From positions 53,497 through 117,496 of the forward strand of contig JADJEF010000019.1 in NCBI GenBank assembly GCA_016702335.1: 64,000 bases of DNA, written 5' to 3'. Positions 40,661-49,975 of this stretch are shown piece by piece. Position numbers and translations under genes: made by a program. The DNA comes from Rhodocyclaceae bacterium. GTDB lineage: Bacteria; Pseudomonadota; Gammaproteobacteria; Burkholderiales; Rhodocyclaceae. The notes beneath the pieces are model-generated. The model made no database searches. It saw nothing but the letters and a program-made list of their open reading frames with translations, and was not told the origin of the DNA. Numbering within the stretch: position 1 is the first letter of the stretch; each line of letters begins with the position of its first letter.

Positions 40661-42937
40661 TCAGTGATGGGCTGCCGTCGGGTCGGAGGAGGTGGCGTTG
40701 GTCTCTTCGAAGCTCAGTGTGACCTTCTCATTTTCATCGAGGTCGATGATGATGCGTCCCCCATGGAGAAGTCGGCCAAACAGCAGCTCGTCGGCCAAAG
40801 CGGAACGGATCGTGTCCTGAATCAGCCGCGCCATCGGACGCGCCCCCATTAGCGCGTCAAAGCCTTTCTCGGCCAACCAGGCGCGCAGGGCGTCGGTGAA
40901 GATCGCATCGACCTTTTTCTCGTGCAACTGACCTTCAAGCTGCATCAGGAATTTGTCCACCACGCGCAAGATGATTTGCGCATTCAGTGCCTTGAACGAA
41001 ATAATGGCATCGAGCCGGTTGCGGAATTCAGGCGTGAACATTTTTTTGATGTCGCCCATTTCGTCGCCAGCCGTCTTGCTGTTGGTGAAGCCCATGGTCG
41101 TTTTCTGCAAGGCCTCGGCGCCCGCGTTGGTGGTCATGATGATCACCACATTGCGGAAATCGGCCTTGCGCCCGTTGTTGTCAGTCAGCGTGCCGTGATC
41201 CATTACCTGCAGCAAGATGTTGAATACATCGGGATGCGCCTTCTCGATTTCATCGAGCAGCAAGACCGAGTGTGGCTTTTTGGTTACCGCTTCCGTGAGT
41301 AACCCGCCCTGATCGAAACCGACATACCCCGGAGGCGCACCAATCAGGCGGCTGACCGCGTGCCGCTCCATATACTCAGACATATCAAAGCGAATCAACT
41401 CGACGCCCATGCAGTAGGCCAGCTGACGCGCGACTTCGGTTTTGCCGACGCCGGTGGGTCCGGAGAAGAGGAAATTGCCAATCGGCTTTTGCGGTGCGCC
41501 CAGCCCTGAGCGCGACATCTTGATCGCCTTGGCCAGTGCTTCGATAGCCGGGTCCTGGCCGAACACGAGATTCTTGAGGTCGCGGTCGAGATTCTTCAGT
41601 GCCGAGCGATCATCGGCCGAGACGTGCTGCGGTGGAATGCGTGCAATCTTGGCCACCACCTCCTCGATCTCTTGCTTGCCGATCACCTTTTTTTGCTTGG
41701 ATTTGGGCAGGATGCGCTGCGCAGCGCCGGCCTCGTCGATGACGTCAATGGCTTTGTCGGGCAGGTGTCTGTCGGTAATGAATTTCGCAGAGAGCTCGGC
41801 GGCATTCGAGATCGCTGCGGCGGAATACTTGATTCCATGGTGCTCTTCGAAGCGCGACTTCAGGCCGCGCAAGATGGCAATTGTCTCGTCGACCGTTGGC
41901 TCATTCACGTCGATTTTCTGGAAGCGCCGCGCGAGCGCATGGTCTTTCTCGAACACGCCGCGGTACTCGGTGTAGGTGGTTGCGCCAATACATTTGAGAG
42001 CGCCGGACGAAAGCGCGGGTTTGAGCAGGTTCGATGCATCCAGCGTTCCACCCGAAGCCGCCCCGGCACCAATCAGGGTATGAATCTCGTCAATAAACAG
42101 GATGGCATGAGGGTTGTCGACCAACTGCTTGAGTACGCCCTTGAGGCGTTGTTCGAAATCGCCACGGTACTTTGTGCCGGCAAGCAACGCACCCATATCC
42201 AGTGAGTACACAACGCCTTTGGCGAGCACTTCGGGCACACGCCCCTCGACGATACGTCTGGCCAAGCCTTCGGCAATGGCGGTCTTGCCCACGCCCGCCT
42301 CGCCAACGAGCAGTGGATTATTCTTGCGCCGACGGCAGAGGGTCTGTATTACGCGTTCAACTTCCTTTTCGCGTCCGATAAGCGGGTCGATCTTGCCGGT
42401 AAGTGCAAGCTGGTTGAGGTTTTGCGTGTAGGCTTCAAGCGCGCCACCTTTTTCCTCAGCGTCATGCTCGGCCTCCGGAGTTTCTTCCTTGCCGGCGGGG
42501 GCCGGGTTTTTGGTGATCCCGTGGGAGATGAAGTTAACGACATCAAGGCGTGAAATATTCTGACGCTGCAGGAAGAATACCGCGTGAGAGTCTTTCTCGC
42601 CGTAAATCGCAACCAGCACGTTTGCGCCGGTCACTTCCTTTTTGCCCGATGACTGCACATGCAGAATGGCACGCTGGATCACGCGCTGGAAACCGAGCGT
42701 CGGCTGCGTGTCAATCTCGTCTTGTCCACCGATGGTGGGCGTGTGTTCGTTGATGAAGGTGGTCAGCTCGGTACGCAGGGTATCGACATCCGCTGCGCAG
42801 GCGCGCAACACTTCGGCCGCACTGGGGTTGTCCAGCAGCGCGAGCAACAGGTGCTCGACGGTAATAAACTCGTGCCGCTTTTGACGGGCATCGACGAACG
42901 CCATGTGCAGGCTGACTTCAAGTTCCTGGGCAATCAT
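40661..42937 (-). CDS. clpA: ATP-dependent Clp protease ATP-binding subunit ClpA
   Basis: 758 residues, standard for ClpA. N-domain, then two AAA+ modules with Walker A GEAGVGKTAIAEGLA and GPTGVGKTEVARQLA, sensor/Arg finger regions, and the D2-terminal GARPMARLIQDTIRSALADELLFG. No ClpB-type middle domain. It unfolds substrates for ClpP and takes N-degron substrates from ClpS. The start overlaps the clpS stop (ATGA). The C-terminus is short and acidic/His-containing. Confidence 0.97.
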   Translation of the reverse strand: MIAQELEVSLHMAFVDARQKRHEFITVEHLLLALLDNPSAAEVLRACAADVDTLRTELTTFINEHTPTIGGQDEIDTQPTLGFQRVIQRAILHVQSSGKKEVTGANVLVAIYGEKDSHAVFFLQRQNISRLDVVNFISHGITKNPAPAGKEETPEAEHDAEEKGGALEAYTQNLNQLALTGKIDPLIGREKEVERVIQTLCRRRKNNPLLVGEAGVGKTAIAEGLARRIVEGRVPEVLAKGVVYSLDMGALLAGTKYRGDFEQRLKGVLKQLVDNPHAILFIDEIHTLIGAGAASGGTLDASNLLKPALSSGALKCIGATTYTEYRGVFEKDHALARRFQKIDVNEPTVDETIAILRGLKSRFEEHHGIKYSAAAISNAAELSAKFITDRHLPDKAIDVIDEAGAAQRILPKSKQKKVIGKQEIEEVVAKIARIPPQHVSADDRSALKNLDRDLKNLVFGQDPAIEALAKAIKMSRSGLGAPQKPIGNFLFSGPTGVGKTEVARQLAYCMGVELIRFDMSEYMERHAVSRLIGAPPGYVGFDQGGLLTEAVTKKPHSVLLLDEIEKAHPDVFNILLQVMDHGTLTDNNGRKADFRNVVIIMTTNAGAEALQKTTMGFTNSKTAGDEMGDIKKMFTPEFRNRLDAIISFKALNAQIILRVVDKFLMQLEGQLHEKKVDAIFTDALRAWLAEKGFDALMGARPMARLIQDTIRSALADELLFGRLLHGGRIIIDLDENEKVTLSFEETNATSSDPTAAHH

Positions 42938-43257
42938 GTGTTTTCCTCCATCATGCAGGCCAGCGGATGCTGGTGCTGCCGGGCAAAATCGCCCACTTGT
43001 TCAACCTTCGTCGCTGCAACATCCTTGGGGTAAACCCCGCAGAGGCCCTTGCCTTCTCGATGCACCTTCAACATTACCCGAGTCGCTTGCTCTCGACCCA
43101 GACCAAAAAACTTTTCGAGCACCACAATGACGAAGTCCATGGGGGTGTAATCGTCATTTAGCAGAAAAACCTTAAACATCGGTGGCGGGGCGGTTTTGCT
43201 CTTGTCCGGGAGCAGCAGCGCGTCGCCTTCACGATGGATTGTCTTGCGTATCACCAT
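42934..43257 (-). CDS. clpS: ClpA adaptor ClpS
   Basis: 107 residues. The N-degron-binding signature NDDYTPMDFVIVVLEKFFG and the HREGKGLCGVYPKDVAATKVEQV segment are intact. ClpS delivers proteins with destabilising N-terminal residues to ClpAP. Translationally coupled to clpA. Confidence 0.97.
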   Translation of the reverse strand: MVIRKTIHREGDALLLPDKSKTAPPPMFKVFLLNDDYTPMDFVIVVLEKFFGLGREQATRVMLKVHREGKGLCGVYPKDVAATKVEQVGDFARQHQHPLACMMEENT

Positions 43258-43488
43258 AGCTTGATTCTAGAACGTATCGTGCCGGAAACAGCGTCTCTGG
43301 CAAGAGGGGAATAGGGTGCGCAAGCAGGCGCATTTCCACTATGGCGACCGGTTGCCAAACTCAAGTGGGGACACTGCTGAGGAATAAATGAGCCGGGACA
43401 GAAATTGCACCGCAAAGGGGTCGATGCTCCGGGTATCAGGTTGTCATTGATCCTGATTCTCGCCACTCGCCCGTGGCGGAGACATTTC

Positions 43489-44451
43489 TCATCGCGCGCT
43501 TTCCGTCATTTCCAGAACGCTTTGTGCCAGGCGACTGACCGAGGTGCGAGCTGACGCCAGATAGGCACCGTACAACTGGCTGACATGCCATAGGCCTGCG
43601 CAAATTTCGAGTTGAACCGGCACGCCGCAGCGCTGTGCCTGTTGTGCCAGTTCGCATGAATCGTCGAGCAGCGCCTCAATGCGGCCGACTTGAATGAGCA
43701 TCGGCGGCAAGCCGGTCAGGTCTGCGCGAAAAGGGGTACGTTCGTCGGGGTGCTGCGCTTTGTTCATGATGGTGCTTACAGCGGCCAGGCAGCGCGGGCG
43801 CAGCATCGGGTCGCTGTAGCGGTATCGCCAGTGACTGGGTGAGTCGAGCGAAACCCCGGTGACCGGCGAAATCAGCAGCAGACCCGCTGGCTGTGGTCGG
43901 CCCAGTCGCTTCAGACGCAGCGCCAGCATTACGCTGAGAGCCCCGCCGGCAGAGTCGCCGGCGATCACAATTCCAGTGGCGGGTACGCCTTGCGCGAGCA
44001 ACGCCTCATATGCCGCAAGGCAGTCGTCCAATGCCGCTGGGTAGGGGTGTTCCGGTTCCAGCCGATAGTCAGCGACCAGCACCCGCGCACTGGTTTCAAG
44101 CGCCAGGGGAGCGGTGAGTGGTCGGTGCGAGACGGGGCTGCCGACGAGAAAAGCTCCGCCGTGCAGATACAGAATAACGCGCGAGATATCGACGCGGATT
44201 CCAGTTACTTCTTCGCAGGGAACACCCCCAAGCGAGAGCGAGCGGTAGGCGACGGCCTTTGACGCTGGCAGGCACATGCCAGCCAGTGCGAGCAGTCGGC
44301 GCTGCCAGAGAATGGGCAGCGGTGGGCCAAGCACCGGTCGCAGGGTCAGATAGGTAAATACATACAAGACCATGAGGCGCAGACGTTCTAGCAGACCGGG
44401 CGCAAGTGGAATTGTTCGTGGGGTGACTAGGGGCATGGTCGAGGGGGGCAT
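43489..44451 (-). CDS. HSL-type (family IV) alpha/beta hydrolase esterase
   Basis: About 320 residues; start ATG 44451 (ATG 44436 also possible). Oxyanion motif HGGAF, nucleophile GDSAGG, Asp in IEALLDDS and His in GLWHVSQLYG: a complete family IV lipase/esterase triad. A hydrophobic N-terminal stretch (LRLMVLYVFTYLTL) could be membrane-associated. Substrate unknown; probably short-chain acyl esters. Divergent from the M14 peptidase gene, with a 304-bp gap. Confidence 0.88.
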   Translation of the reverse strand: MPPSTMPLVTPRTIPLAPGLLERLRLMVLYVFTYLTLRPVLGPPLPILWQRRLLALAGMCLPASKAVAYRSLSLGGVPCEEVTGIRVDISRVILYLHGGAFLVGSPVSHRPLTAPLALETSARVLVADYRLEPEHPYPAALDDCLAAYEALLAQGVPATGIVIAGDSAGGALSVMLALRLKRLGRPQPAGLLLISPVTGVSLDSPSHWRYRYSDPMLRPRCLAAVSTIMNKAQHPDERTPFRADLTGLPPMLIQVGRIEALLDDSCELAQQAQRCGVPVQLEICAGLWHVSQLYGAYLASARTSVSRLAQSVLEMTESAR

Positions 44452-44755
44452 TGTGACTGAGGGCACTATAGAGTCGAGATTACCGGCAACGCGGAGCGGT
44501 AGCGCGGGTTTCAAGTCCCTGTTACAGAGATTTCGATGAACGCTCTTGATGTTGCAGTACCTTCGCCGTTGGCGTCGTCCTTCGGATTGTTCATTCATCG
44601 TCAGCCGCGCCTTGAAGACCCGGCCCAGATACCGCGCATTGGGCGAGCGCTCGATGGGGTCGGGCTCAATCCTGCCTGGCGGCAGGGGTATTGCGAATGG
44701 AGGGCGTGACTTCGTGGCAGAATCGATCCGTGATAAAGCAAACTCAGAGAAGTCG
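44452..44755. other. Divergent 304-bp gap
   Basis: Between the esterase and M14 peptidase starts. An open frame upstream of 44756 continues the peptidase frame, but it lacks family similarity and a good start. No motif was identified. Confidence 0.4.
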
Positions 44756-45619
44756 ATGGTAAGGACAGCGTTTTTGTATCGGATTTTTGGGGTGTTCCTT
44801 TTAGCGGCCCTTGCCTTGCCTTTCCCGGCGGCCGCCGAGAGCAGCGATACCGCGCAGTGGTGCAAGCAGTTGCAGTCGCGCTTGCGCAGCGTCTCGGCCG
44901 AGCGCTGCATGCGAGAGCCTTTTGTGGCGGTGCCCGAGCGCACGGCGGGTGGGCGCAGTCTGGTCATGCTTGATATCGATTCCCCGAGAGTTCAGCGAAA
45001 AGGCGAGGCAGCCGAGAGCAAAAAGCGCGTACTAGTCATTGGGGGCATTCATGGCGATGAGCTGACCTCGGTGTCTACCGTGTTTCTGTGGATCGATGCG
45101 ATGCGCGCTCAGGAGGCCAGTCACTACCAGTGGCGGGTGATTCCGCTCGCTAATCCGGATGGCTTGTTTGCCAAGTCCTCGACCCGGACCAATGGTCGGG
45201 GTGTGGATCTCAATCGCAATTTTGAAACAGCAGATTGGGCAAAAGACGCGCTCGCCTACTGGACAACACGTACCGGCAAGGACCCACGCCGCAATCCAGG
45301 ACTAAAAGCGGCCTCGGAAGTTGAAACCAAGTGGCTGCAAGATCAGATCGAAGCCTTTGGTCCGGACCTGATCATCAGCGTCCATGCCCCCTACAACCTG
45401 CTCGACTACGATGGCCCGGTGCCCTCGCCAATGCGCTTCGGGCGACTGGCACTCAATCGGCTGGGGGTTTATCCCGGGTCAATGGGCAACTATGGTGGCC
45501 TTTTGCTCAAGATTCCCGTGGTCACCATCGAGTTGCCGCATGCCACCGTGATGCCCTCGCCGCGCGATCAACACCTGCTCTGGGCGGATATGCTGAAATG
45601 GATCCGCGCGACGCTGTGA
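44756..45619 (+). CDS. Periplasmic M14-family zinc carboxypeptidase / murein peptide amidase-like
   Basis: 287 residues; ATG 44756 opens a signal peptide (FLLAALALPFPAAAES). Zinc ligands in HGDELTS (His, Glu) and the downstream His of ISVHAPY; substrate-binding NPDGLF, NGRGVDLNRNF; catalytic Glu in TIELPH. This matches the M14 MpaA/DUF2817-like group, which cleaves peptidoglycan peptides (e.g. the γ-D-Glu-mDAP bond). A periplasmic location would fit cell-wall recycling or remodelling. The exact bond is inferred. Confidence 0.85.
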   Translation: MVRTAFLYRIFGVFLLAALALPFPAAAESSDTAQWCKQLQSRLRSVSAERCMREPFVAVPERTAGGRSLVMLDIDSPRVQRKGEAAESKKRVLVIGGIHGDELTSVSTVFLWIDAMRAQEASHYQWRVIPLANPDGLFAKSSTRTNGRGVDLNRNFETADWAKDALAYWTTRTGKDPRRNPGLKAASEVETKWLQDQIEAFGPDLIISVHAPYNLLDYDGPVPSPMRFGRLALNRLGVYPGSMGNYGGLLLKIPVVTIELPHATVMPSPRDQHLLWADMLKWIRATL

Positions 45620-45718
45620 GCGGACTCTAGTTCCTCCATTTTGGCAATCGGCGGGAGTGCGTGGCTACACTGACGGCGTGCATTCGGTCTTTTTCCCGGG
45701 TTTGCCAAGACCGGTGAT

Positions 45719-45744
45719 CGGCAAGTCGGCGCTGGTAATACGGC
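45719..45744 (-). repeat. Dispersed repeat copy (reverse orientation)
   Basis: On the minus strand: GCCGTATTA, the invariant core CCAGCGCCGACTTG, then CCG. Intergenic, between the M14 gene and a small ORF. Confidence 0.8.
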
Positions 45745-45816
45745 GTTTCGCGCTGGCTGGCCGCGTCGCCGTCCCCTTGCTGATCGAGGCATCAGCGCCG
45801 ACAGGCTTTGGCTCGG

Positions 45817-45924
45817 CTACTTGCCTCTGGATTGCAGATAGCGGCGCACAGCGCCACTGCGGGCAGCTGTGAAAATATCATTGATGGTGATCTCGTGGAC
45901 ATGATCGCCAGAGATTGGTTTCAT
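45817..45924 (-). CDS. Possible 35-residue small protein downstream of the CHASE kinase
   Basis: An ATG at 45924 with an excellent ribosome-binding site (CCAGGAGGAAAACTC) opens 35 codons (MKPISGDHVHEITINDIF...RRYLQSRGK) ending TAG. It starts 62 bp after the histidine kinase stop on the same strand, so it could be the last gene of that operon. No family was recognised. The start signal is the main support. Confidence 0.45.
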   Translation of the reverse strand: MKPISGDHVHEITINDIFTAARSGAVRRYLQSRGK

Positions 45925-45985
45925 GAGTTTTCCTCCTGGAGGTTGTTGAGCGGAGACGAACCGGTTTGGAGCGGTTTGACGGGGC

Positions 45986-47872
45986 TCAGAGATGCGACTC
46001 AGGCGTCGATTTCCTGGCTTTTAAATTCGCCGGGGCGACTGCAGGAAACCTAAGGTGAAAGGTGGTGCCCACGCCTGGTTGCGAGGTGGCATGCAGAGAG
46101 CCACCCAGTATGCCTGTGGCAATATTGCGGCAGATCGATAATCCAAGGCCAGAGCCGCCTTTGCCTAGCGTGGTAGTAAAGAACGGGTCAAAAATATGCG
46201 TGAGAACGTCAGGTGGCATGCCCTTGCCGTTGTCTGTGACGAGCAACTCCACCACCTCATTGGTCACCGAAGCGCTGATGGTGACGCTGCCAGTTTTTCC
46301 TTCGTCAAAGGCATGGTAGCCGGCGTTCTGGATCAGATTGACCAGAATTTGTCCCAGAGGTCCAGGAAAGCTGTCGCATTGAATACCTTTGGGCACGGCG
46401 GTCTCGATGGTCCAGGTGGCCTTTTTGATCGTTGGACGCAATGAGGTCACGTTGTCTTCGACAATTTCCAGCAGATCGAATGGTCGTTGCTTCTCTGAAG
46501 TTTGATCGACAGCCACTTGCTTGAAGCTGCTCACCAGATCGGCAGCGCGCGAGCAGGCTCGCTGAACCAGGGCAACAATCTGATCACTTTGCTCGATAAA
46601 GCCGATCAGCACCGAGCGGCGCAGGTTGCCGGCAGCGACCGTTTCCTTCAGCTCGTTCATATGGTGGTGCAGCGTCGATGCGGCGGTGACCGCATTACCA
46701 ATTGGCGTATTGAGTTCATGGGCAACCCCGGCCACCAGTGCCCCGAGCGAAGCCAGCTTCTCTGCCTCGACGAGTTCGTTCTGCATTCGTTGCATTTGCT
46801 CCAGGCTGAGCGAGAGTTCGTTGCTGCGCGCCGATAGCTCTGCGGTGCGTGCAGTGACGCGTGCTTCCAGTTCGTCGTTCAGGGCGCGCACGGTATCCTC
46901 AGAGCGTTGCGAATCCTGTAGTTGCCGCTCGGTGCGCTCACGCAGGGCGACTTGATAGGCGATGGCAATGGTGAGCAGCAGTGTTGCTAACGCACCCACC
47001 GCAATGGTCAGCTGCGAGCGACCGCGATCCGACACTTGGGCGTGGCCTGCAAGCTCCTTGAACTGAATTTTCCAGACGCGGCCGCCGGCACTAACCTCGA
47101 CGTTGTGGGCGTGATTCCCCTCGGCCACGGTGTCGGACTGATAAAGCTGCATCTCTGGATCTTCCATGATCGGTGCGTCGATCACGGAGAAGCTGCCCTT
47201 GGTTTCTATCCACTGCGACATGCTCTGAAACAGGGTGTCAAGATTGATGACGGCGAAGACAACGCCGACCGCCAGGCGTCGCCGCTCCTCTGAATCAATG
47301 GGCACCTGCCCGCCCTTGTAGGTCGGCATGAGCAGCATCACCACGCCTGATTCCTCGCCTGCCAGCACCATGCGCGGCGAAAGTATGGCTTCATTGGCCC
47401 GCACGGCCGTCATGACGGCGTCGGCCATGCGCGTGTCGCGGATCAGGTTCTGATTGACGAGTGCGCGTACTGGCGTGTTGGCGGGTTCGAGTCTTTGTAC
47501 CGGGGCACGCCATTGCTCGTCAGTGTCGCGCTGCAGGGGGGCGTAGCCCAGCGCAGACACGCCATCAAGCCAGTACGGTAGCTGAAACGACTGCACGAAT
47601 CGTTGCCAAGCCTGGGTCGATACCGTGTCGCGTGCATCGGGCACCCCGGCTCCAGCCACCACTGCGACCGCATAGCGCTGCAGTCGGCGATTCACTTCCT
47701 CGGCGACCGCGATGACCTGTCGATCCACCTCAGCCTCCGCCTGAGCGAGCTCGTATTCACGCACCTTGGTGCCGCTGACCCAGGTTAGCGCGGTGCCCAG
47801 TAGCAACACCAGCGCGACAATCCAGCGTCGTTGCGCGCGGTGATGGAGCAGTGGTGTGCCACTTTTCAACAT
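45986..47872 (-). CDS. CHASE-domain sensor histidine kinase
   Basis: About 628 residues; ATG 47872 chosen over a TTG nine codons upstream. Order: membrane helix (IVALVLLLGTALTWVSG), extracytoplasmic CHASE domain (~50-310, GVSALGYAPLQRD, LSPRMVLAGEESGVVMLLMPTYKGG), second helix (LTIAVGALATLLLTIAIAY), coiled coil, HisKA with phosphoacceptor His in GVAHELNTPIGN, and HATPase with N box (LVNLIQNAGYHAF), GKGMPPD and GSGLGLSICR. An orphan kinase: no response regulator is adjacent. CHASE senses small molecules outside the membrane; the ligand is unknown. Confidence 0.92.
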   Translation of the reverse strand: MLKSGTPLLHHRAQRRWIVALVLLLGTALTWVSGTKVREYELAQAEAEVDRQVIAVAEEVNRRLQRYAVAVVAGAGVPDARDTVSTQAWQRFVQSFQLPYWLDGVSALGYAPLQRDTDEQWRAPVQRLEPANTPVRALVNQNLIRDTRMADAVMTAVRANEAILSPRMVLAGEESGVVMLLMPTYKGGQVPIDSEERRRLAVGVVFAVINLDTLFQSMSQWIETKGSFSVIDAPIMEDPEMQLYQSDTVAEGNHAHNVEVSAGGRVWKIQFKELAGHAQVSDRGRSQLTIAVGALATLLLTIAIAYQVALRERTERQLQDSQRSEDTVRALNDELEARVTARTAELSARSNELSLSLEQMQRMQNELVEAEKLASLGALVAGVAHELNTPIGNAVTAASTLHHHMNELKETVAAGNLRRSVLIGFIEQSDQIVALVQRACSRAADLVSSFKQVAVDQTSEKQRPFDLLEIVEDNVTSLRPTIKKATWTIETAVPKGIQCDSFPGPLGQILVNLIQNAGYHAFDEGKTGSVTISASVTNEVVELLVTDNGKGMPPDVLTHIFDPFFTTTLGKGGSGLGLSICRNIATGILGGSLHATSQPGVGTTFHLRFPAVAPANLKARKSTPESHL

Positions 47873-47994
47873 GGGTACGATGCGGTCATTCGCGAGCAAT
47901 AAACACTATGGGCTTACAAGGGGGCATTGTGCCGTGAAATGCATTGGGTGTGCTGAGCCGCTTACGCGGCACAGGTCGCGTGCATCGGCAGGGC

Positions 47995-48684
47995 TTAGTT
48001 CGTCCTGGCGTCGTTGAGAACGCTACCGCCGAGCAGAATGATTTTTAACTGCTGGACAAAGTTTTCCGACATTTCGGTTTCGAGCAGTGGTTGATCGGGG
48101 GGCAGGTCGAGAAAGTCGGTTGCTGCGGAAAGCATGGTCATCACAATCATGCTGCAAACCATCTGCAGATCGGTTGTCGGCAGGTGGGGGTAAAGGCCGC
48201 GTGCGCGGAAATCCTGCGCCATCTCGTTGATGAAGTGGCTGACATCATTGCGTATCGCCAGACGCAGGATGCGCGAGCCGCCGGAACGCTCGCTGGAAAT
48301 GAATACGAACTGGAGTCGATTGCGCTTGATGTAATCAAGATAGACCGCCACCGAGCGGCGCAGCATTTCTTGCGGTGATACATCGACCTTGCGCGCCTCG
48401 CGCAGCAGGCGGCGAAGGGTTATGCCCACGTCTTCCACCAGCGCCAAGCCAAGCTCGTCGGTATTGCGAAAGTGTCGGTAAAAGGCGTTGGGCACGACTC
48501 CGGCTTCGCGGGCAATTTCACGCAGTGCCAGGCTGGTGAAGCTACGCCCCTCGGCCATCAGGGTAAGCGCCGCCTGCAACAGACTGGCGCGCGTCAGGTC
48601 TTTGCGCTCGCTGCGCGAGAGGGGCTCCGGAGCGGCCCTCTCTTCGGTAGCTTTTGTGGATGAATGTGAGCGTTTTAAAATCAT
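47995..48684 (-). CDS. desT: TetR-family repressor of unsaturated fatty acid synthesis (FabR/DesT-like)
   Basis: 229 residues; ATG 48684. N-terminal TetR helix-turn-helix (SLALREIAREAGVVPNAFYRHFRNTDELG), C-terminal ligand domain like FabR (QFVFISSERSGGSRILRLAIRNDVSHFINEMAQDFR). FabR/DesT sense the ratio of saturated to unsaturated acyl-CoA and repress desaturase or fabB/A genes. It is divergent from the desC-desB pair, as in Pseudomonas aeruginosa, with a palindrome between them. FabR is an alternative name; DesT is preferred from context. Confidence 0.88.
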   Translation of the reverse strand: MILKRSHSSTKATEERAAPEPLSRSERKDLTRASLLQAALTLMAEGRSFTSLALREIAREAGVVPNAFYRHFRNTDELGLALVEDVGITLRRLLREARKVDVSPQEMLRRSVAVYLDYIKRNRLQFVFISSERSGGSRILRLAIRNDVSHFINEMAQDFRARGLYPHLPTTDLQMVCSMIVMTMLSAATDFLDLPPDQPLLETEMSENFVQQLKIILLGGSVLNDARTN

Positions 48685-48745
48685 ATTTAAAACAAATGGA
48701 TAGTAAACAAAATAGCAAAAACTGAGGCCATCTACTAACAATTCA

Positions 48746-48761
48746 GTGTACGAGCATACAC
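48746..48761. promoter_or_regulatory. Probable DesT/FabR operator
   Basis: Palindrome GTGTA-N6-TACAC in the desT/desC intergenic region. The TAC/GTA half-sites resemble known FabR/DesT operators. Placed to control both divergent promoters. Confidence 0.55.
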
Positions 48762-48816
48762 AATTCGTCATCGCAAGCTAAATCGTAGTTCGAACCACAC
48801 TACCGGGAGACGAAAA

Positions 48817-49932
48817 ATGACCGTAACGCACAATACTCTGAAACCTTGGCCGCGACTTGCCAGCCAACTGGTCCATACGCTTGAGCGCCCCTGGCTCAGT
48901 GCCATCGTGCGCAAAAGCGCCGTCGAAGATACGCTCAACGCCTTGCATCCGCTGCTCTCGCTAGATACTGTCAAGGCGCGTGTCGTGCACATCACCCACG
49001 AATCACCGACGGTACGCAGCTTTATCCTTGAGCCCAATGCACACTGGCAAGGCGCACGCTCAGGGCAGTTTGTGCGTGTGCAAGCCGAAATCAACGGCCG
49101 CCGTACCGAGCGCGCTTACAGTCTGTCGTCGCGCGGTGGAGCCCAGCGCTTGGCGCTGACGATCAAACGCAAAGAAGGTGGGCTCATGTCCAACTTCATG
49201 CATCAGCAGCTACGTGTTGGGAGCGTGCTGACCGTCAGTCAGGCTGAAGGCGAATTCGTGCTGCCGGCGAATGAGCCACTGCCAGGCAAGATACTGCTGC
49301 TGAGTGCCGGTAGTGGTGTGTCGCCGGTGATGGCGCTGATGCGCGAACTTCATGAGCAGGAATACGCGGGCGACGTTTGCTTTCTGCATGTGTGTCGCGA
49401 TGCAAGCGAGCAAATCTGGGTAGATGAGATGTTGCTTATCGGTGCCCAGATGCCCGGTCTCACGGTGGTGACGCACTTAACCGCTACGCAGGGTCGTCTG
49501 GACGCGCAGGCGCTGCTGGCGACTGTGCCTGATCTGGCAGAGCGCGCCACCTGGCTCTGTGGCCCCGCCGCCTGGATGGATCAGGTACATGCCCTGTGGG
49601 CCGAAAAGGGATACGCCAGCACGCTCACCAGCGAGCGCTTCGGCGGCGGGCCGACGGTTCCGGCGGATGCCGGTACGCCGGTGAGCGTGGTGTGCGAGCG
49701 CAGTGCCACACAGTTCATGACCGAGGGCGCGCAGCCGCTGCTGGTGCAAGCGGAACGCGCCGGCCTGGCGCCCAAGCACGGCTGCCGAATAGGTATCTGT
49801 CGCTCCTGCCAATGCACCAAGAAAAGCGGCACGGTAGAGAACCTGCTGACCGGCGAAATTTCGTCGGCACCCAATGAAGAAATCCGTCTGTGTATCTCGA
49901 CCGCACGTTCCGACGTGACCTTGGCCCTGTAA
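48817..49932 (+). CDS. desC: Ferredoxin reductase with C-terminal 2Fe-2S domain (desaturase electron donor)
   Basis: 371 residues. FAD domain (RAYSLSSRGG), NAD-binding domain (LLLSAGSGVSPVMALMREL, WLCGPAAWMD) and a C-terminal plant-type ferredoxin domain with Cys pattern HGCRIGICRSCQC...LC. It should pass electrons from NAD(P)H to the acyl desaturase encoded 43 bp downstream, as DesC does for DesB in Pseudomonas. Regulated by the divergent desT (inference). Confidence 0.9.
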   Translation: MTVTHNTLKPWPRLASQLVHTLERPWLSAIVRKSAVEDTLNALHPLLSLDTVKARVVHITHESPTVRSFILEPNAHWQGARSGQFVRVQAEINGRRTERAYSLSSRGGAQRLALTIKRKEGGLMSNFMHQQLRVGSVLTVSQAEGEFVLPANEPLPGKILLLSAGSGVSPVMALMRELHEQEYAGDVCFLHVCRDASEQIWVDEMLLIGAQMPGLTVVTHLTATQGRLDAQALLATVPDLAERATWLCGPAAWMDQVHALWAEKGYASTLTSERFGGGPTVPADAGTPVSVVCERSATQFMTEGAQPLLVQAERAGLAPKHGCRIGICRSCQCTKKSGTVENLLTGEISSAPNEEIRLCISTARSDVTLAL

Positions 49933-49975
49933 CGAATTGCCCTTTAACGCATCTGTGAACGTGAGGAGAACCAGA

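Larger units (their letters stand above)
45620..45985. other. 366-bp gap with a repeat and a 35-codon ORF
   Basis: Apart from the reverse repeat copy at 45719 and the small ORF at 45817-45924 there is no gene. A possible broken repeat (GCCGTC ... CAGCGCCGAC with ~19 extra bases between the parts) spans ~45768-45802, inverted relative to the first copy. Confidence 0.5.

Noticed and set aside
41442..42205. Long plus-strand open frames opposite clpA
   Set aside because: They are antisense to a full-length, well-conserved clpA and show no family motif; GC-rich codon structure produces such frames.
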